NCBI RefSeq assembly: GCF_022354825.1
Contig: NZ_CP031168.1
Location: forward strand, 5,767,501-5,831,500
From: Paenibacillus sp. H1-7
Lineage (GTDB): Bacteria > Bacillota > Bacilli > Paenibacillales > NBRC-103111
DNA: 64,000 nt
Reading direction: 5' to 3'
Below the pieces are notes generated by a model. That model was not told the DNA's origin and made no database searches. It worked only from the letters and a program-made list of their open reading frames with translations. Of this stretch, positions 1 through 8,483 are shown piece by piece (within the stretch, counting starts at the first letter, position 1; each line of letters begins with the position of its first letter). Position numbers and translations under genes: made by a program.

Positions 1-1
1 C

Positions 2-286
2 CGAATGCTGTTCGACGTATCGGGAAGCCGGAAGCCTTTCGTACTGGAGACTGTTCCAGGCGGGTGGAGATTTGTCGTCGAGGATGTGGAGCCGGAGATT
101 GCAACGCTGCTTGAACCATCGAACCGGGATCTGAATCTGTTTTACTTCGTAGAGCAGACCGGCCAGCCCACCCAAAAGTACTGGTTCTACGACAAGGACA
201 TTCCGACGGTTCAATATGATGCCGAGAGCAAACGCTGGTCCATTCAAGTCGATTCCAGAATGGAATACAATAACGAGAAAGTGTAG
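2..286 (+). CDS. hypothetical protein, probably the 3' end of a longer gene
   Basis: The reading frame is open to the left edge (the codon before the first ATG at 5 is an arginine codon, with no stop and no visible ribosome binding site), so this is most likely the C-terminal part of a longer protein. About 94 residues are visible, rich in aromatic and acidic residues (LFYFVEQTG, KYWFYD) and suggestive of a beta-rich fold. There is no signal peptide, membrane segment or catalytic motif in the visible part. I do not recognise the family. It is followed by an imperfect hairpin and converges with the anti-sigma factor gene. Confidence 0.5.
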   Translation, partial: RMLFDVSGSRKPFVLETVPGGWRFVVEDVEPEIATLLEPSNRDLNLFYFVEQTGQPTQKYWFYDKDIPTVQYDAESKRWSIQVDSRMEYNNEKV

Positions 287-308
287 TCACCTAAATGAAA
301 CAGAAGAT

Positions 309-364
309 CCGCCGGCCCTCTAATTAAATCGAGCCTGATCTGTTTAGAGGACCTGCGGCCCCTT
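309..364. terminator. imperfect hairpin between convergent genes
   Basis: CCTCTAA (317-323) can pair with TTAGAGG (344-350), with extra CCGC/GCGG pairing outside. The run of T after it is poor (CCCTTT), so a terminator role is inferred mainly from its place between two convergent genes. Confidence 0.3.
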
Positions 365-402
365 TCATGTATTAGAGATGGACAGTCCGGTGAGTACGAT
401 GA

Positions 403-1176
403 TCATGTACCCAATACTTTCTTACCTCTAGGCTGCATCCCCTTCCCATCCGGCTCCAATGTAATCCCTATCGCTTCAAAAGTCCCTTGAGTCACATTCA
501 AGTCGTATATCATCACACTGCTGCCTTTCTCATCAACTCGGAACGTTCCGCCGTTGAACCGGTTGCCATCTTTTATTACCCATAGCTGGTACGCCTGATC
601 CCCCGAACTCGCCTGAAGTCCGTTGACCTCCAGCACCAGCTGTCTGGATTGCCCCTGCTGTCTGACCCAGCCCTTCCCGCTTGCTCCTGTCATCGTCGAA
701 TCGAATGCTTTAAGTACATACTGCTCAACGACAAAAGAAGGCTCTTCCGAAGTTGCGTCTTTATGCCAAGACGATGGGATACCGCCGGAATTCAAGCCCC
801 AGCCTGCGGCCGCTCCAATAGCTATACACAATACCGCGGCTGCCGCTGGAAAAACCCATTTCTTCCGCGCAGTCAAAGCAGCTCCGGCTGATTTCCCGTT
901 TTCCTTCCGCCGTGCTTTCTCCAGCTCGCCTGAGACGGGAGCCTCCTCGATTTGTGCGGCAATCCGCTGCCACATTTGCTCTCTGTCCGCCTCCGGAACA
1001 TCTATCATTTCCATCTCGCCAGGGAGTGATTGCCAAGCCTGAAGCATAGCTTGCAGCTCCGAATGACAGGCAGGACACGACGATACATGGTCGGTGAAAG
1101 CTTGCGTATCCTCGATCGAAAGCTCCTTCAAAAAATAAGGCACCAATTGGGCGCAGCGTTTATTCGTTTCGGTCAT
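403..1176 (-). CDS. anti-sigma factor, zinc-finger plus RskA-like domain
   Basis: Predicted membrane anti-sigma factor of 257 residues. The N-terminus carries a zf-HC2-like anti-sigma domain with the H-x3-C-x2-C signature (HVSSCPAC, about residues 29-36). A single membrane segment follows at about residues 110-128 (AAAAVLCIAIGAAAGW). The outer C-terminal part resembles the RskA/anti-sigma-K domain (YQLWVIKDG, GTFEAIGITLEP). It starts 6 bases after the stop of the ECF sigma gene, the usual sigma/anti-sigma layout, so it should hold that sigma factor at the membrane until a signal releases it. The signal is not evident from sequence. Confidence 0.85.
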   Translation of the reverse strand: MTETNKRCAQLVPYFLKELSIEDTQAFTDHVSSCPACHSELQAMLQAWQSLPGEMEMIDVPEADREQMWQRIAAQIEEAPVSGELEKARRKENGKSAGAALTARKKWVFPAAAAVLCIAIGAAAGWGLNSGGIPSSWHKDATSEEPSFVVEQYVLKAFDSTMTGASGKGWVRQQGQSRQLVLEVNGLQASSGDQAYQLWVIKDGNRFNGGTFRVDEKGSSVMIYDLNVTQGTFEAIGITLEPDGKGMQPRGKKVLGT

Positions 1177-1182
1177 AACGGT

Positions 1183-1752
1183 TCACTCCTCCCCGTAAGA
1201 TTTCAGATGCTGACGTAACGTCTTGAGCGTTTGATGCAGCCGGTTTTTGACCGTCCCCAGCGGCTCTCCCTTGCTTTCCGCAATTTCACTTAACGTATAG
1301 CCCTCCCAGTAAAAGAGACGGAGAAGCTGAATTTGCTTTTCGGATAAATATCTGTAGGCACTCTTAATTTCATCTTTCAGCATCCGCATCGATACCGTAT
1401 CTTGAAGACAATTCTCCGGACGGCCCGCACCAAGCTCCGAATCTGTAATGACCTCATAGGAGACGAACCGTTGCTGGTTTCTTTGTTTGCGCAAATGATC
1501 TATCGTCATATTTCTTGTGATGGTCAAAAGCCAGTTGACAAACTGCCCCTTTCCCGAGTCGTATCCCTTCTCCGTCACCCAAATTCTTGTAAATACCTGC
1601 TGGACGATGTCATGGGCGAGCTGCGCGTCGACTCCCGATTTTACGGCAAAAGAATATACAAGGCGCACATACCGGTCGTACAGCATGCGCAGCGCAAAAC
1701 TATGCTTTTCTCTAATCAGTTGCATCAACTGCTCATCCGTATAGGTTTGCAC
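1183..1752 (-). CDS. ECF-type RNA polymerase sigma factor, SigK-like
   Basis: A 189-residue sigma-70 family protein of extracytoplasmic-function size. Region 2 lies at about residues 20-90 (LYDRYVRLVYSFAV, FVNWLLTITRNMTIDHLRK) and region 4 at about 130-180 (LSEIAESKGEPLGTVKNRL, a helix-turn-helix). Its pairing with an RskA-type anti-sigma factor suggests the SigK/SigL-like ECF group. Translation starts at GTG, with a GAGGAG ribosome binding site about 7-10 bases upstream. It lies downstream of a secreted repeat protein in the same direction, which may be one of its targets. Targets are inferred, not shown. Confidence 0.88.
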   Translation of the reverse strand: MQTYTDEQLMQLIREKHSFALRMLYDRYVRLVYSFAVKSGVDAQLAHDIVQQVFTRIWVTEKGYDSGKGQFVNWLLTITRNMTIDHLRKQRNQQRFVSYEVITDSELGAGRPENCLQDTVSMRMLKDEIKSAYRYLSEKQIQLLRLFYWEGYTLSEIAESKGEPLGTVKNRLHQTLKTLRQHLKSYGEE

Positions 1753-1785
1753 GTGTAAGCGCTCCTCAAACCAGTTTCATTTGGC

Positions 1786-1804
1786 AAAAAGAGCCCTCCG
1801 GCTC
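1786..1804 (-). terminator. short hairpin with T run after the secreted-protein gene
   Basis: On the minus strand GAGCC-GGAG-GGCTC is followed by TTTTT. The 5-bp stem is weak, so it may only attenuate transcription into the sigma/anti-sigma genes. Confidence 0.45.
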
Positions 1805-1836
1805 GGACAGTCAAGCCTTCGGGCAGTCAAGCTTAA

Positions 1837-3156
1837 TTATTTTGCTGACGGATCGACGATGAACCAGACGTTATTCAAGCCTTGCCCCAGCATATCGCCG
1901 GCCTTTTCATCCTTGAAGAAATAATAAAGCGGCTGACCTCGGAATGTCGTTTGTTTGGTCCCGTCCTCACGCGATATCGTTCCAAAATCGTCTGCAGCAA
2001 ACCCGCCGGATAGTGGAGCATGACTGGAGTAAAATATCGGCCAATTGGCTTCACATGCGCCATAGCATGCGCTCTTCTCCAAGCTGTCTTTGGTGAACGT
2101 GTACAACGTCCTCCCTTTAGAATCCGTCAGCATGGTTCCGCCCTTATCATGGTTAGTAACTTGAACAGCCGAATAGCCGGCTGCCTTCCATAAATTATTG
2201 ACCCCGTGACCCTTCACGTCCCCCGGTTTTTCATCGTTTATGTAATAATATAACGGCTGACCTCTGTATGTTAGCTGTTGTTTTCCGTCTTCCCGGATTA
2301 TCGTTTGGAAATCTGACGCATGCAGCTCTGAAGGAACCCATAGGTTGTTCTCATAATATACGGGCCAGTTGACCGCACATTGATCTTTGCATGCGCTTAC
2401 GTTTTGGGTGTCCTTTGCAAACACATACAAGGTTCTTCCACTCTGATCCGTCAAGTAAGATCCTAACGACTTATCGTCAGCCACACGAAGAGATACTCTC
2501 TTGGCCGACTCCGCTTTAGCCGGATCGATCACCTTCTGCTCGGACAGCAAATCCGCAAGCGTTTTCCCGCTTCCTTTCACCTTAAGGGCTAGCGCTTCTA
2601 CCGTCGCTGTAGCGATATGGTCGTTACGAAGGGAGCCAGCATCTGCTATCCGGGATAGACCGACTTGTTTCGCATAATCCAGCACATCCTCGTACCGGAA
2701 GTCGGAATCCTGCTTATATCCCAACGTTTCCAGAAGGACCTTGTAGTACTGGGACGAAGTGATAAGTGCAGACGGCTCGAACGCACCGTTGCCCGTTCCG
2801 GTCCAGCCGAGCTGCGGATTCGCTTTTAAATATGCTAGGATTGATTTGTTGGCGTCATTCACTTGATTGGCATCTGAAAAATTATCTGCACTGCGAAACT
2901 CCATGGCAGCATGCTCAAGACCTTTCAGACGCAAGAAAAGAATTGCCGACTGCAGCCTGGTCGTCGTCTTGGATAAATAGGCGTCGGACACTCCGTTACC
3001 ATCTCCTTGCAGAAGGCCAAGCTCTTCCGCAACCTGCGCCGCTGTCTTCACATTGGCAGAGGCTGCGTTATCCGCCGCCCATGCCGGTATCTGGAATGCG
3101 GATCCCCACAATAAAGCTCCTGCAATTCCTATTGCCGCCAAGCCGTGTCGCTTCAT
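1837..3156 (-). CDS. secreted protein with SLH-like N-terminus and two COG4315-type repeats
   Basis: The start is set at ATG 3156 because GGGAGGT lies 9 bases upstream; a TTG at 3174 overlaps that site. The 439-residue product has a signal peptide ending near AWA-AD. Residues about 35-180 look like degenerate S-layer-homology modules (GNGAFEPSALITSSQYYKVL). Two copies of the secreted-repeat family (PF03640/COG4315) follow, each with a GRTLYxFxKD segment, two cysteines, an NWP motif and a GQPLYYxxxDE segment. The biochemical role of this family is unknown. It is upstream of, and co-directional with, an ECF sigma/anti-sigma pair, an association seen for this family elsewhere, so regulation by that sigma factor is likely. 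Confidence 0.75.
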   Translation of the reverse strand: MKRHGLAAIGIAGALLWGSAFQIPAWAADNAASANVKTAAQVAEELGLLQGDGNGVSDAYLSKTTTRLQSAILFLRLKGLEHAAMEFRSADNFSDANQVNDANKSILAYLKANPQLGWTGTGNGAFEPSALITSSQYYKVLLETLGYKQDSDFRYEDVLDYAKQVGLSRIADAGSLRNDHIATATVEALALKVKGSGKTLADLLSEQKVIDPAKAESAKRVSLRVADDKSLGSYLTDQSGRTLYVFAKDTQNVSACKDQCAVNWPVYYENNLWVPSELHASDFQTIIREDGKQQLTYRGQPLYYYINDEKPGDVKGHGVNNLWKAAGYSAVQVTNHDKGGTMLTDSKGRTLYTFTKDSLEKSACYGACEANWPIFYSSHAPLSGGFAADDFGTISREDGTKQTTFRGQPLYYFFKDEKAGDMLGQGLNNVWFIVDPSAK

Positions 3157-3385
3157 ATTCAATCTACCTCCCAAGATGTGTAGTATTGCAAACCTTCATC
3201 TTAGGAAACGGCTCCGAGCCTCATTCGGTTTGATCGGATTTGAATTTTTTTTTGAGACTTCATAGTAATGAGAAACCCCCTACCGAGGCCTTTCAAAGAT
3301 GAGCGACCGCGTAAAGAGGTAAGTTTTATCGCCAAATAGAATTTGCATCCGATTACCTCGGAAACTTATAAATTCTATTATTGTC

Positions 3386-3436
3386 AAAAAAACCTTGCGC
3401 CTCCGTCATGCAAAAAGCATGAAAGCTGCACAAGGT
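3386..3436 (-). terminator. terminator of the tRNA operon
   Basis: On the minus strand ACCTTGTGC pairs with GCGCAAGGT (one G-U pair), with an inner CATGC/GCATG hairpin, followed by seven T. It lies just downstream of tRNA-Leu. Confidence 0.85.
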
Positions 3437-3459
3437 TCGTTATGTACGCTAATGAAATA

Positions 3460-3546
3460 TGGTGCCGAAGACCGGACTCGAACCGGTACGGGGTCGCCCC
3501 CGCAGGATTTTAAGTCCTGTGCGTCTGCCATTCCGCCACTCCGGCA
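3460..3546 (-). tRNA. tRNA-Leu (anticodon TAA)
   Basis: An 87-nt class II tRNA with encoded CCA. The anticodon loop reads CTTAAAA, giving anticodon TAA. The acceptor stem TGCCGGA pairs with TTCGGCA, and the long variable arm (GCGGGGGCGACCCCGT) is typical of leucine tRNAs. Confidence 0.95.
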
Positions 3547-3572
3547 AAATCACAAACAAAGTTCATGATTGT

Positions 3573-3649
3573 TGGTGGGCCCTGAGGGACTCGAACCCCC
3601 GACCAATCGGTTATGAGCCGACCGCTCTAACCAACTGAGCTAAGGGCCC
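3573..3649 (-). tRNA. tRNA with anticodon CAT, probably tRNA-Ile2 (lysidine type)
   Basis: 77 nt including CCA. Acceptor stem GGGCCCT/AGGGCCC, D arm GCTCAGTTGGTTAGAGC, anticodon loop CTCATAA (anticodon CAT), T arm GGGGGTTCGAGTCCC. The body closely follows the Bacillus minor isoleucine tRNA pattern (GGxCCxTTAGCTCAGTTGGTTAGAGC, GGCTCATAACC) rather than elongator Met, so C34 is likely converted to lysidine by TilS. Elongator tRNA-Met is the alternative. Confidence 0.85.
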
Positions 3650-3656
3650 ACAAAAA

Positions 3657-3737
<81 letters not shown>

Positions 3738-3770
3738 TTAGTTAGCTAGTCTTTCTTAGCGACGAAACCA

Positions 3771-3800
3771 ATCATACAATAATCTGCGAATAAATGTCAA
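3771..3800 (-). promoter_or_regulatory. promoter of the tRNA operon
   Basis: On the minus strand TTGACA (3800-3795) is followed after 18 bases by TATGAT (3776-3771). It lies 34 bases upstream of the first tRNA and fits a strong housekeeping promoter. Confidence 0.8.
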
Positions 3801-3820
3801 GAAAAAATTTCATATTTTTT

Positions 3821-3985
3821 TTAGACGATATACCGTACGCCAAAACGCCCTTTTTTGGACCGGAACACCTCTACCTCCTGGGGACATTCATAGCCGTAAA
3901 TCCACCAGTCTTCTTCCATTCTTTTGGCTAGACAACCTGCCTGGAATTTCGTTTCGTACAGCTTCCCCCAATAGATCCAATTCAT
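3821..3985 (-). CDS. small hypothetical protein, 54 residues
   Basis: Begins ATG with a GGAG motif about 12 bases upstream and ends just before the tRNA promoter. The product is rich in W, Y and basic residues (MNWIYWGKLYETKFQAG; WWIYGYECP; KKGRFGVRYIV), has two cysteines and no membrane segment or signal peptide. The composition looks like a real folded small protein, not random translation. I do not recognise a named family. Confidence 0.6.
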   Translation of the reverse strand: MNWIYWGKLYETKFQAGCLAKRMEEDWWIYGYECPQEVEVFRSKKGRFGVRYIV

Positions 3986-4148
3986 GTGCGTGTCACTCCG
4001 TTTATCTGATTTTGCCTATTCATGATCGATTGATTAATCATTAGTAGCATAACCAAAAAGAAACATCCTTATTTGGCATAAATAAACCTTTGCCGCTATA
4101 TTCCACCAGACGTCAATGAAGTAGAAACTTCCCCTGCTTGGGCAAGAC

Positions 4149-4700
4149 TTATAAGCCTTGGATTCCTTGAGCCGGTGGAAGGTCCGTTCCGGTTCGCTTT
4201 TCTATATGATCTCTTTGATGATGAGCGAGACGGCTTGAAGCGGAAGCCGCAACGCTGGCGACCAGGTCGTCCAAAAACGTATGAACCTTGACTCCCGCTT
4301 TGGTGTCCAGCTCCTTGATAATGCCGATCTTCTGTTTATCGAGGTGACCGAACGTAGTGACCCCGATGCTTCCATACGTCAGCACGGCTCCCAAGGCCAA
4401 AGTCTCATCGCAGCCGAACAACCCCTCGTCCGATTCGATAATCGATTGAAGAGGTTCAGAAAGCATTCCTTTTTCTGCCATCAAATCCAGCTCTATCCCT
4501 ACCAGAATGGCATGCTGAAGCTCTCTTTTTTGCAGAACCGCATGAATGGATTCTACACAATCCTCAAGCCTTAGAGAGGGATTATAGGGGCTTTGCATCT
4601 GGTGCACGATAAACGCAATATCTTCTATCTTCACTCCGCGTTCGTCCAGTTTTTGGTACACGGCGGCTCTGACTTCCTGGCTGTGAACTTGACGCTTCAT
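4149..4700 (-). CDS. phosphatidylglycerophosphatase A-like protein (YutG/PgpA family)
   Basis: A 183-residue protein matching the soluble Firmicute YutG/PgpA family. The N-terminal half is a helical region specific to this group. The C-terminal half has the conserved core (DEGLFGCDETLALGAVLTYG, then GVTTFGHLDKQKIG and a conserved FLDDL). E. coli PgpA dephosphorylates phosphatidylglycerophosphate, but the Bacillus-type members lack clear membrane segments and their substrate is less certain. It is monocistronic and divergent from the 2H phosphoesterase gene. The last 30 residues (HHQRDHIEKRTG) are hydrophilic and probably disordered. Confidence 0.8.
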   Translation of the reverse strand: MKRQVHSQEVRAAVYQKLDERGVKIEDIAFIVHQMQSPYNPSLRLEDCVESIHAVLQKRELQHAILVGIELDLMAEKGMLSEPLQSIIESDEGLFGCDETLALGAVLTYGSIGVTTFGHLDKQKIGIIKELDTKAGVKVHTFLDDLVASVAASASSRLAHHQRDHIEKRTGTDLPPAQGIQGL

Positions 4701-4775
4701 AATTCATACGCCCCTCGCACGAAGATAATAGTGTTTATCCTATTGTATGAACATGCTGTTAAAAATGTTTTCCAC

Positions 4776-4804
4776 TTGGATGCGTAAGGGAACAGAGGTA
4801 TAAT
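4776..4804 (+). promoter_or_regulatory. promoter of the 2H phosphoesterase gene
   Basis: TTGGAT (4776-4781), a 17-base spacer and TATAAT (4799-4804), about 47 bases upstream of the chosen ATG at 4851. Confidence 0.7.
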
Positions 4805-4850
4805 ATGAATACATGTAGGGAAACGAAATATATTCTTGGGAGGGATTCTG

Positions 4851-5363
4851 ATGTATGGCATATCCGTCTTTCCATCCAAAGAAATTGAACAATTCGCGAA
4901 CCACTACCGCCGCAGATACGACCCTCACTATCCGAATATTCGGCCGCATTTGAGCCTGATCCGCAAGGAAGCATGGAGCGAGGAGCAGCTGCAGTCCATT
5001 ATCGGACGCATAACCGGCGCCTTGGCCGGGATGAAACGGTCCGAGCTGCATTTTAACCGGTTTTCCACCTTTTATCCCGTTCAAAATGTCATCTTCATGG
5101 CTCTTTCGGATCCGTATCCGATACAAAGGCTGTACGATACGATCCAAGGCGTTCTTTTGCCAGGAGAACACACGAACAAACCTGCAGCCTTCACCCCTCA
5201 CCTTACCGTTGCGCAAGGATTGGGCAATGACGAGCTGCACGACGTACTCTCCAGCCTGCGGAATACCCGCCTTGATCTTCGCTGCGTCGTCGACAGCGTA
5301 TCCGTTCTGCAGCAAAATAAGGACGGATTATGGAACGAGCTGCAAACCATTGCATTGAAGTAA
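4851..5363 (+). CDS. 2H phosphoesterase superfamily protein (YjcG-like)
   Basis: The start is ATG 4851, 6-7 bases after GGGAGGG; an in-frame TTG at 4836 is part of that site. The 170-residue product carries the two HxS/T motifs that define the 2H phosphoesterase/2'-5' RNA ligase-like fold: PHLSLI (about residues 33-38) and PHLTVA (about 115-120). Length and spacing match Bacillus YjcG. These enzymes act on cyclic phosphodiester or RNA ends, but the substrate of this subgroup is unknown. It has its own promoter and a terminator, so it is monocistronic. Confidence 0.82.
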   Translation: MYGISVFPSKEIEQFANHYRRRYDPHYPNIRPHLSLIRKEAWSEEQLQSIIGRITGALAGMKRSELHFNRFSTFYPVQNVIFMALSDPYPIQRLYDTIQGVLLPGEHTNKPAAFTPHLTVAQGLGNDELHDVLSSLRNTRLDLRCVVDSVSVLQQNKDGLWNELQTIALK

Positions 5364-5388
5364 CCTTATCCGCTCTCATAAAATAAAC

Positions 5389-5416
5389 AAAGCCGATCCC
5401 AATGGATCGGCTTTTG
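5389..5416. terminator. bidirectional terminator
   Basis: AGCCGATCC (5391-5399) and GGATCGGCT (5404-5412) form a perfect 9-bp stem. TTTTG follows on plus and CTTTGTTT on minus. It serves two convergent genes. Confidence 0.85.
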
Positions 5417-5441
5417 TTGTGAATCTTAAGCTATAGGACGG

Positions 5442-7172
5442 TCACTGCTTAAATACGCCCAGCAGCCGCTTGGAGTCTCCGGACTGCGTCGTAAATACTT
5501 CATAAGCTTTGATCATCAGCGGACGCTCCAGCTGCTCGGACGTCGACTCGAAGTTCAAATTATTCTCGCCTGTTACCAAACGTCCGGTACCGATGAATTT
5601 GCCTGTCGTCGTTCCTATCAAGCGTCCGACCGAATCATAGAGCTCCAGCTGCAGCCTGGAATAGCTTTGGTCGACCTGTACTTGCTCGTCGCGGCTGATC
5701 TGCAAATCGAATCTTGCTTTATATGAATAAGATAAATTGCCTGTACGATTGAACATTGGCGTAATCGTCCAGTACGTTACCTTCGCATTGAACGGATACA
5801 TCGTAAGCTGGTCCGCAGCATCCGGCGCTTGCAGGACGACCCGGTAAGCTGCTATAGCGGTTTTGTACGGAGCCGCTTTCTGCGTGTCTAATATTTTCAA
5901 AGCGAGCCCTTCGCCCTTCTCCGACACAGGCAGCGTGTAGGAGTAGTTCACGACCAGACTTGAGCTCGGAAGAATGTTCTTCGTCGCTATGATCTGGCGG
6001 CTGCCGCTGTAAGTAAAGCCGTCGGCGCTTACCAGCTCGGTCTGGAATGCAGGTACGGCTATCGGCATATCGCTCTTGTTCGTCAGCTTGAATTTGGCCG
6101 TTACGTTCTTGGAGCCCTCTTCCTCGTTGTCGTCCATATGGAATTCCACCATGGATACTTGCAAATTCGGATGGATCAAATCGCTTAAATCGTCGAATTT
6201 CATAAGTTGATTCAGCTCGTAGAATGGATAAGTCCCTGTATTCGCTGCGGCAGCCAGTAAGATGTTCAGTCTTCCTACATTATAATTGACCAGCGAAGGC
6301 TGGGCTCCGGCGCCTGCCTGGGCGAATTTCTCCGGAGTCAGCAGATTCAGGCTGCTTAGCACTGTATCGTTCTCCGTAGGGATAGCAAAATGAATATACT
6401 TTTGCTCCTTCGCCTCGAGAACGATTTCTCCCTGCTCCACCTTATTACCTGAGAAAATCTGGGTTTCCGATTTGCCGTCCAGCGTAAAATCAGGCAGCGT
6501 CTCTCTCTTCTCAGACGGATTTTGAACCACCAGCTGGACAATTTGTACGGTGCCTTTGTCCGTCACTTCCTTCTCAATGCTTACCGGCGTATACTCCAGC
6601 GGAGAGATCAACGATGCGATCTTGAACGTCTCTCCCCACTTTTTCACTGCCGTAGGATCTTGAATTACCGTATCGCTGCCGCTCCAGGCTTGCGTGCTGA
6701 TCGGAGCTGTAACAACCAGCGTTTCCTTCTTCGGATACACATAATAGTCGACATCCGTCCAATTCACTTCAGACAGAGCAACGGAGTCCGAACGGTCAAT
6801 GACCGCCATATAGCTCAATTCCGTATTGGCCATCGGTTGAATCGCTTTAGGGTTGGAGGCGCTCGGCTGAAGCGCATATTCTACCCCGTCGCTTGTTTTG
6901 ACACGCAGCTCATATTCCGGTACGCGGGTAATGGAGCCGCCGGTATTTTTCATCCGGACAACTATACCGATTCTTGTGCCTTCCAGAATATGCTCATTCA
7001 ATACGCTTTTAATTTCAAATTGAAGCGAATCGTTTAATGTATACGATAATGCGGCTTCGGTCGCCTGAATAGGCGCTTCCGAAGGCTCCGCAGCGATTGC
7101 GGCATAGCTAGAAGTCATAAGTGCGGATGTTATGACGACGGATGTGACGGTCTTTTTCCAGTTCATTTTCAC
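5442..7172 (-). CDS. secreted beta-rich repeat protein encoded with an RND efflux pump
   Basis: A 576-residue exported protein: signal peptide at residues 1-28 (cleavage near AIA-AEP), then three or four beta-sandwich-like modules, each with a pattern such as VRMKNTGGSITRVPEYELRVKTSDG and AKFKLTNKSDMPIAVPAFQTELVSADG (Ig-like, resembling DUF4352-type modules). The last ~130 residues form a distinct end domain. Start GTG 7172 has GGAGGAG 7 bases upstream. It is last in the RND operon, 24 bases after the adaptor gene. It resembles, by eye, the 717-residue protein of the neighbouring ABC operon in signal, module pattern and end domain. Function unknown; an extracytoplasmic accessory to the pump is an inference. 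Confidence 0.7.
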   Translation of the reverse strand: MKMNWKKTVTSVVITSALMTSSYAAIAAEPSEAPIQATEAALSYTLNDSLQFEIKSVLNEHILEGTRIGIVVRMKNTGGSITRVPEYELRVKTSDGVEYALQPSASNPKAIQPMANTELSYMAVIDRSDSVALSEVNWTDVDYYVYPKKETLVVTAPISTQAWSGSDTVIQDPTAVKKWGETFKIASLISPLEYTPVSIEKEVTDKGTVQIVQLVVQNPSEKRETLPDFTLDGKSETQIFSGNKVEQGEIVLEAKEQKYIHFAIPTENDTVLSSLNLLTPEKFAQAGAGAQPSLVNYNVGRLNILLAAAANTGTYPFYELNQLMKFDDLSDLIHPNLQVSMVEFHMDDNEEEGSKNVTAKFKLTNKSDMPIAVPAFQTELVSADGFTYSGSRQIIATKNILPSSSLVVNYSYTLPVSEKGEGLALKILDTQKAAPYKTAIAAYRVVLQAPDAADQLTMYPFNAKVTYWTITPMFNRTGNLSYSYKARFDLQISRDEQVQVDQSYSRLQLELYDSVGRLIGTTTGKFIGTGRLVTGENNLNFESTSEQLERPLMIKAYEVFTTQSGDSKRLLGVFKQ

Positions 7173-7196
7173 TTGTTTCTCCTCCAGTGGGTAAGT

Positions 7197-8450
7197 TTAT
7201 TTCGCCAGCTGTACTTTTTCTTTGTCTTTTAATTGATTTTGACCGGAAATGACGAGCTGTTCTCCTTCTTTCACTCCCGAGAGCACTTCCTGATCCGTTT
7301 CGTTCAACCGACCCAGCTGCACCTTGCGCTTCTCAACCGTCTCACCCGACAGCACGAATACAAAGGTGTCTCCGCCTTCCCGGACAACGCTCAGCGTAGG
7401 GACGGTTATGACCACTTGATCGTTTTCTTCCGTCAGCAATATTTGCGCCTTCATGCCCGGCTTCAGCTTGCGGTCCGCATTCGGTACTTCCAGCTCCAGC
7501 GCGTAGGATTTGGATTGAGCGCTCATCACATCCGCCAAGTAGCTGACTTTAGCTTTTTGCTTATCGACGGAGCCGGGGACGTAGAATGACAGCTCCTGCT
7601 TGCCGCGGATCAGCTTGGCTGCATCCTCGGTCAGCTCGGCTTTAATTTTAATCGGATCGAGCTGCTGCAGCTGTGCGGCCCGGAAGCCGCCTTGAAGCGT
7701 CATCCCCACCTCGATCGGCAGATCGGTCAATACACCGCTGACGGGAGCCTTCACTTCCATATTAGCCAGCGTACGGTCCGCTTCGCGGATTGACAAATCG
7801 GAGGATTGCAGCACTTGCTCAACCTGCGATAAGGAGTTGGTGCTGTCCAATGTTTTCAGCTTGGCTTTTGCACTGTCCAGCTCGAGACGCAAGTTTTTCA
7901 GCTGATCTTCCATTTGCTCAACCTGATTTTTGGTAACTAACCCCAAATCGTAATCATTGCGCATTTTATTATAGTTTTTCTCGGTATCTTTAATCGATGT
8001 TTCAAGCTTAGCAATCCCGTTCTGCATATCTTGTCTCGAATTGACCAAATCCTGTTTGGATTTGGCCAGCTGCTCTCTGCTGCCGGTTAGCGATACTTGC
8101 GCCTTTTCCTTTTGCAGCAGCACATCGGTAGGATCGATTCGGAAAATGACTTCTCCTTTTTCCACCATATCGCCGCGTTTCTTCAATATTTCTTGAACAT
8201 CCCCGCCGACTTTATTGATGACATCCAATGTAATCGACGACGATACGTCAGCCACTTGCTCCAGCGGCTCGCCGATTTTCTTTTTCTCTATTTTGGCAAC
8301 CTTGATCGTTTTGATTTGCGTCTCTGCGGCATTCGTTTGTGGCTGGGCTGCCGGCTGTGAGGTACACCCTGCGAGCAGCGCGGAGCTGATAATGACGGCC
8401 CCTACCACTTTGGTGCTATGCTTCATCGTTTTTGCGACTGTCGGATTCAT
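7197..8450 (-). CDS. RND efflux adaptor lipoprotein (HlyD/MFP family)
   Basis: A 417-residue membrane-fusion protein. The N-terminus has a lipobox (LLAGC, Cys about residue 28), so it should be lipid-anchored outside the membrane. A biotinyl-lipoyl-like segment (VNKVGGDVQEILKKRGDMV), a long coiled coil (about residues 120-220), the second lipoyl half (MEVKAPVSGVLTDLP) and beta-barrel/membrane-proximal domains follow in the usual order. Start ATG 8450 has AAGGAG 10 bases upstream. It lies 33 bases after the RND gene and should link the pump to the cell-wall side. Gram-positive RND systems lack an outer-membrane channel. Confidence 0.9.
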   Translation of the reverse strand: MNPTVAKTMKHSTKVVGAVIISSALLAGCTSQPAAQPQTNAAETQIKTIKVAKIEKKKIGEPLEQVADVSSSITLDVINKVGGDVQEILKKRGDMVEKGEVIFRIDPTDVLLQKEKAQVSLTGSREQLAKSKQDLVNSRQDMQNGIAKLETSIKDTEKNYNKMRNDYDLGLVTKNQVEQMEDQLKNLRLELDSAKAKLKTLDSTNSLSQVEQVLQSSDLSIREADRTLANMEVKAPVSGVLTDLPIEVGMTLQGGFRAAQLQQLDPIKIKAELTEDAAKLIRGKQELSFYVPGSVDKQKAKVSYLADVMSAQSKSYALELEVPNADRKLKPGMKAQILLTEENDQVVITVPTLSVVREGGDTFVFVLSGETVEKRKVQLGRLNETDQEVLSGVKEGEQLVISGQNQLKDKEKVQLAK

Positions 8451-8483
8451 TGGCTCATTTCTCCTTTTTCTTACCCGTTATAT

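Noticed and set aside
3223..3228. CCGAAT hexamer as a SigK-type -10 for the secreted-protein gene
   Set aside because: No CCATCC-like -35 at 16-18 bases upstream, so it is noted in the finding but not annotated as a promoter.
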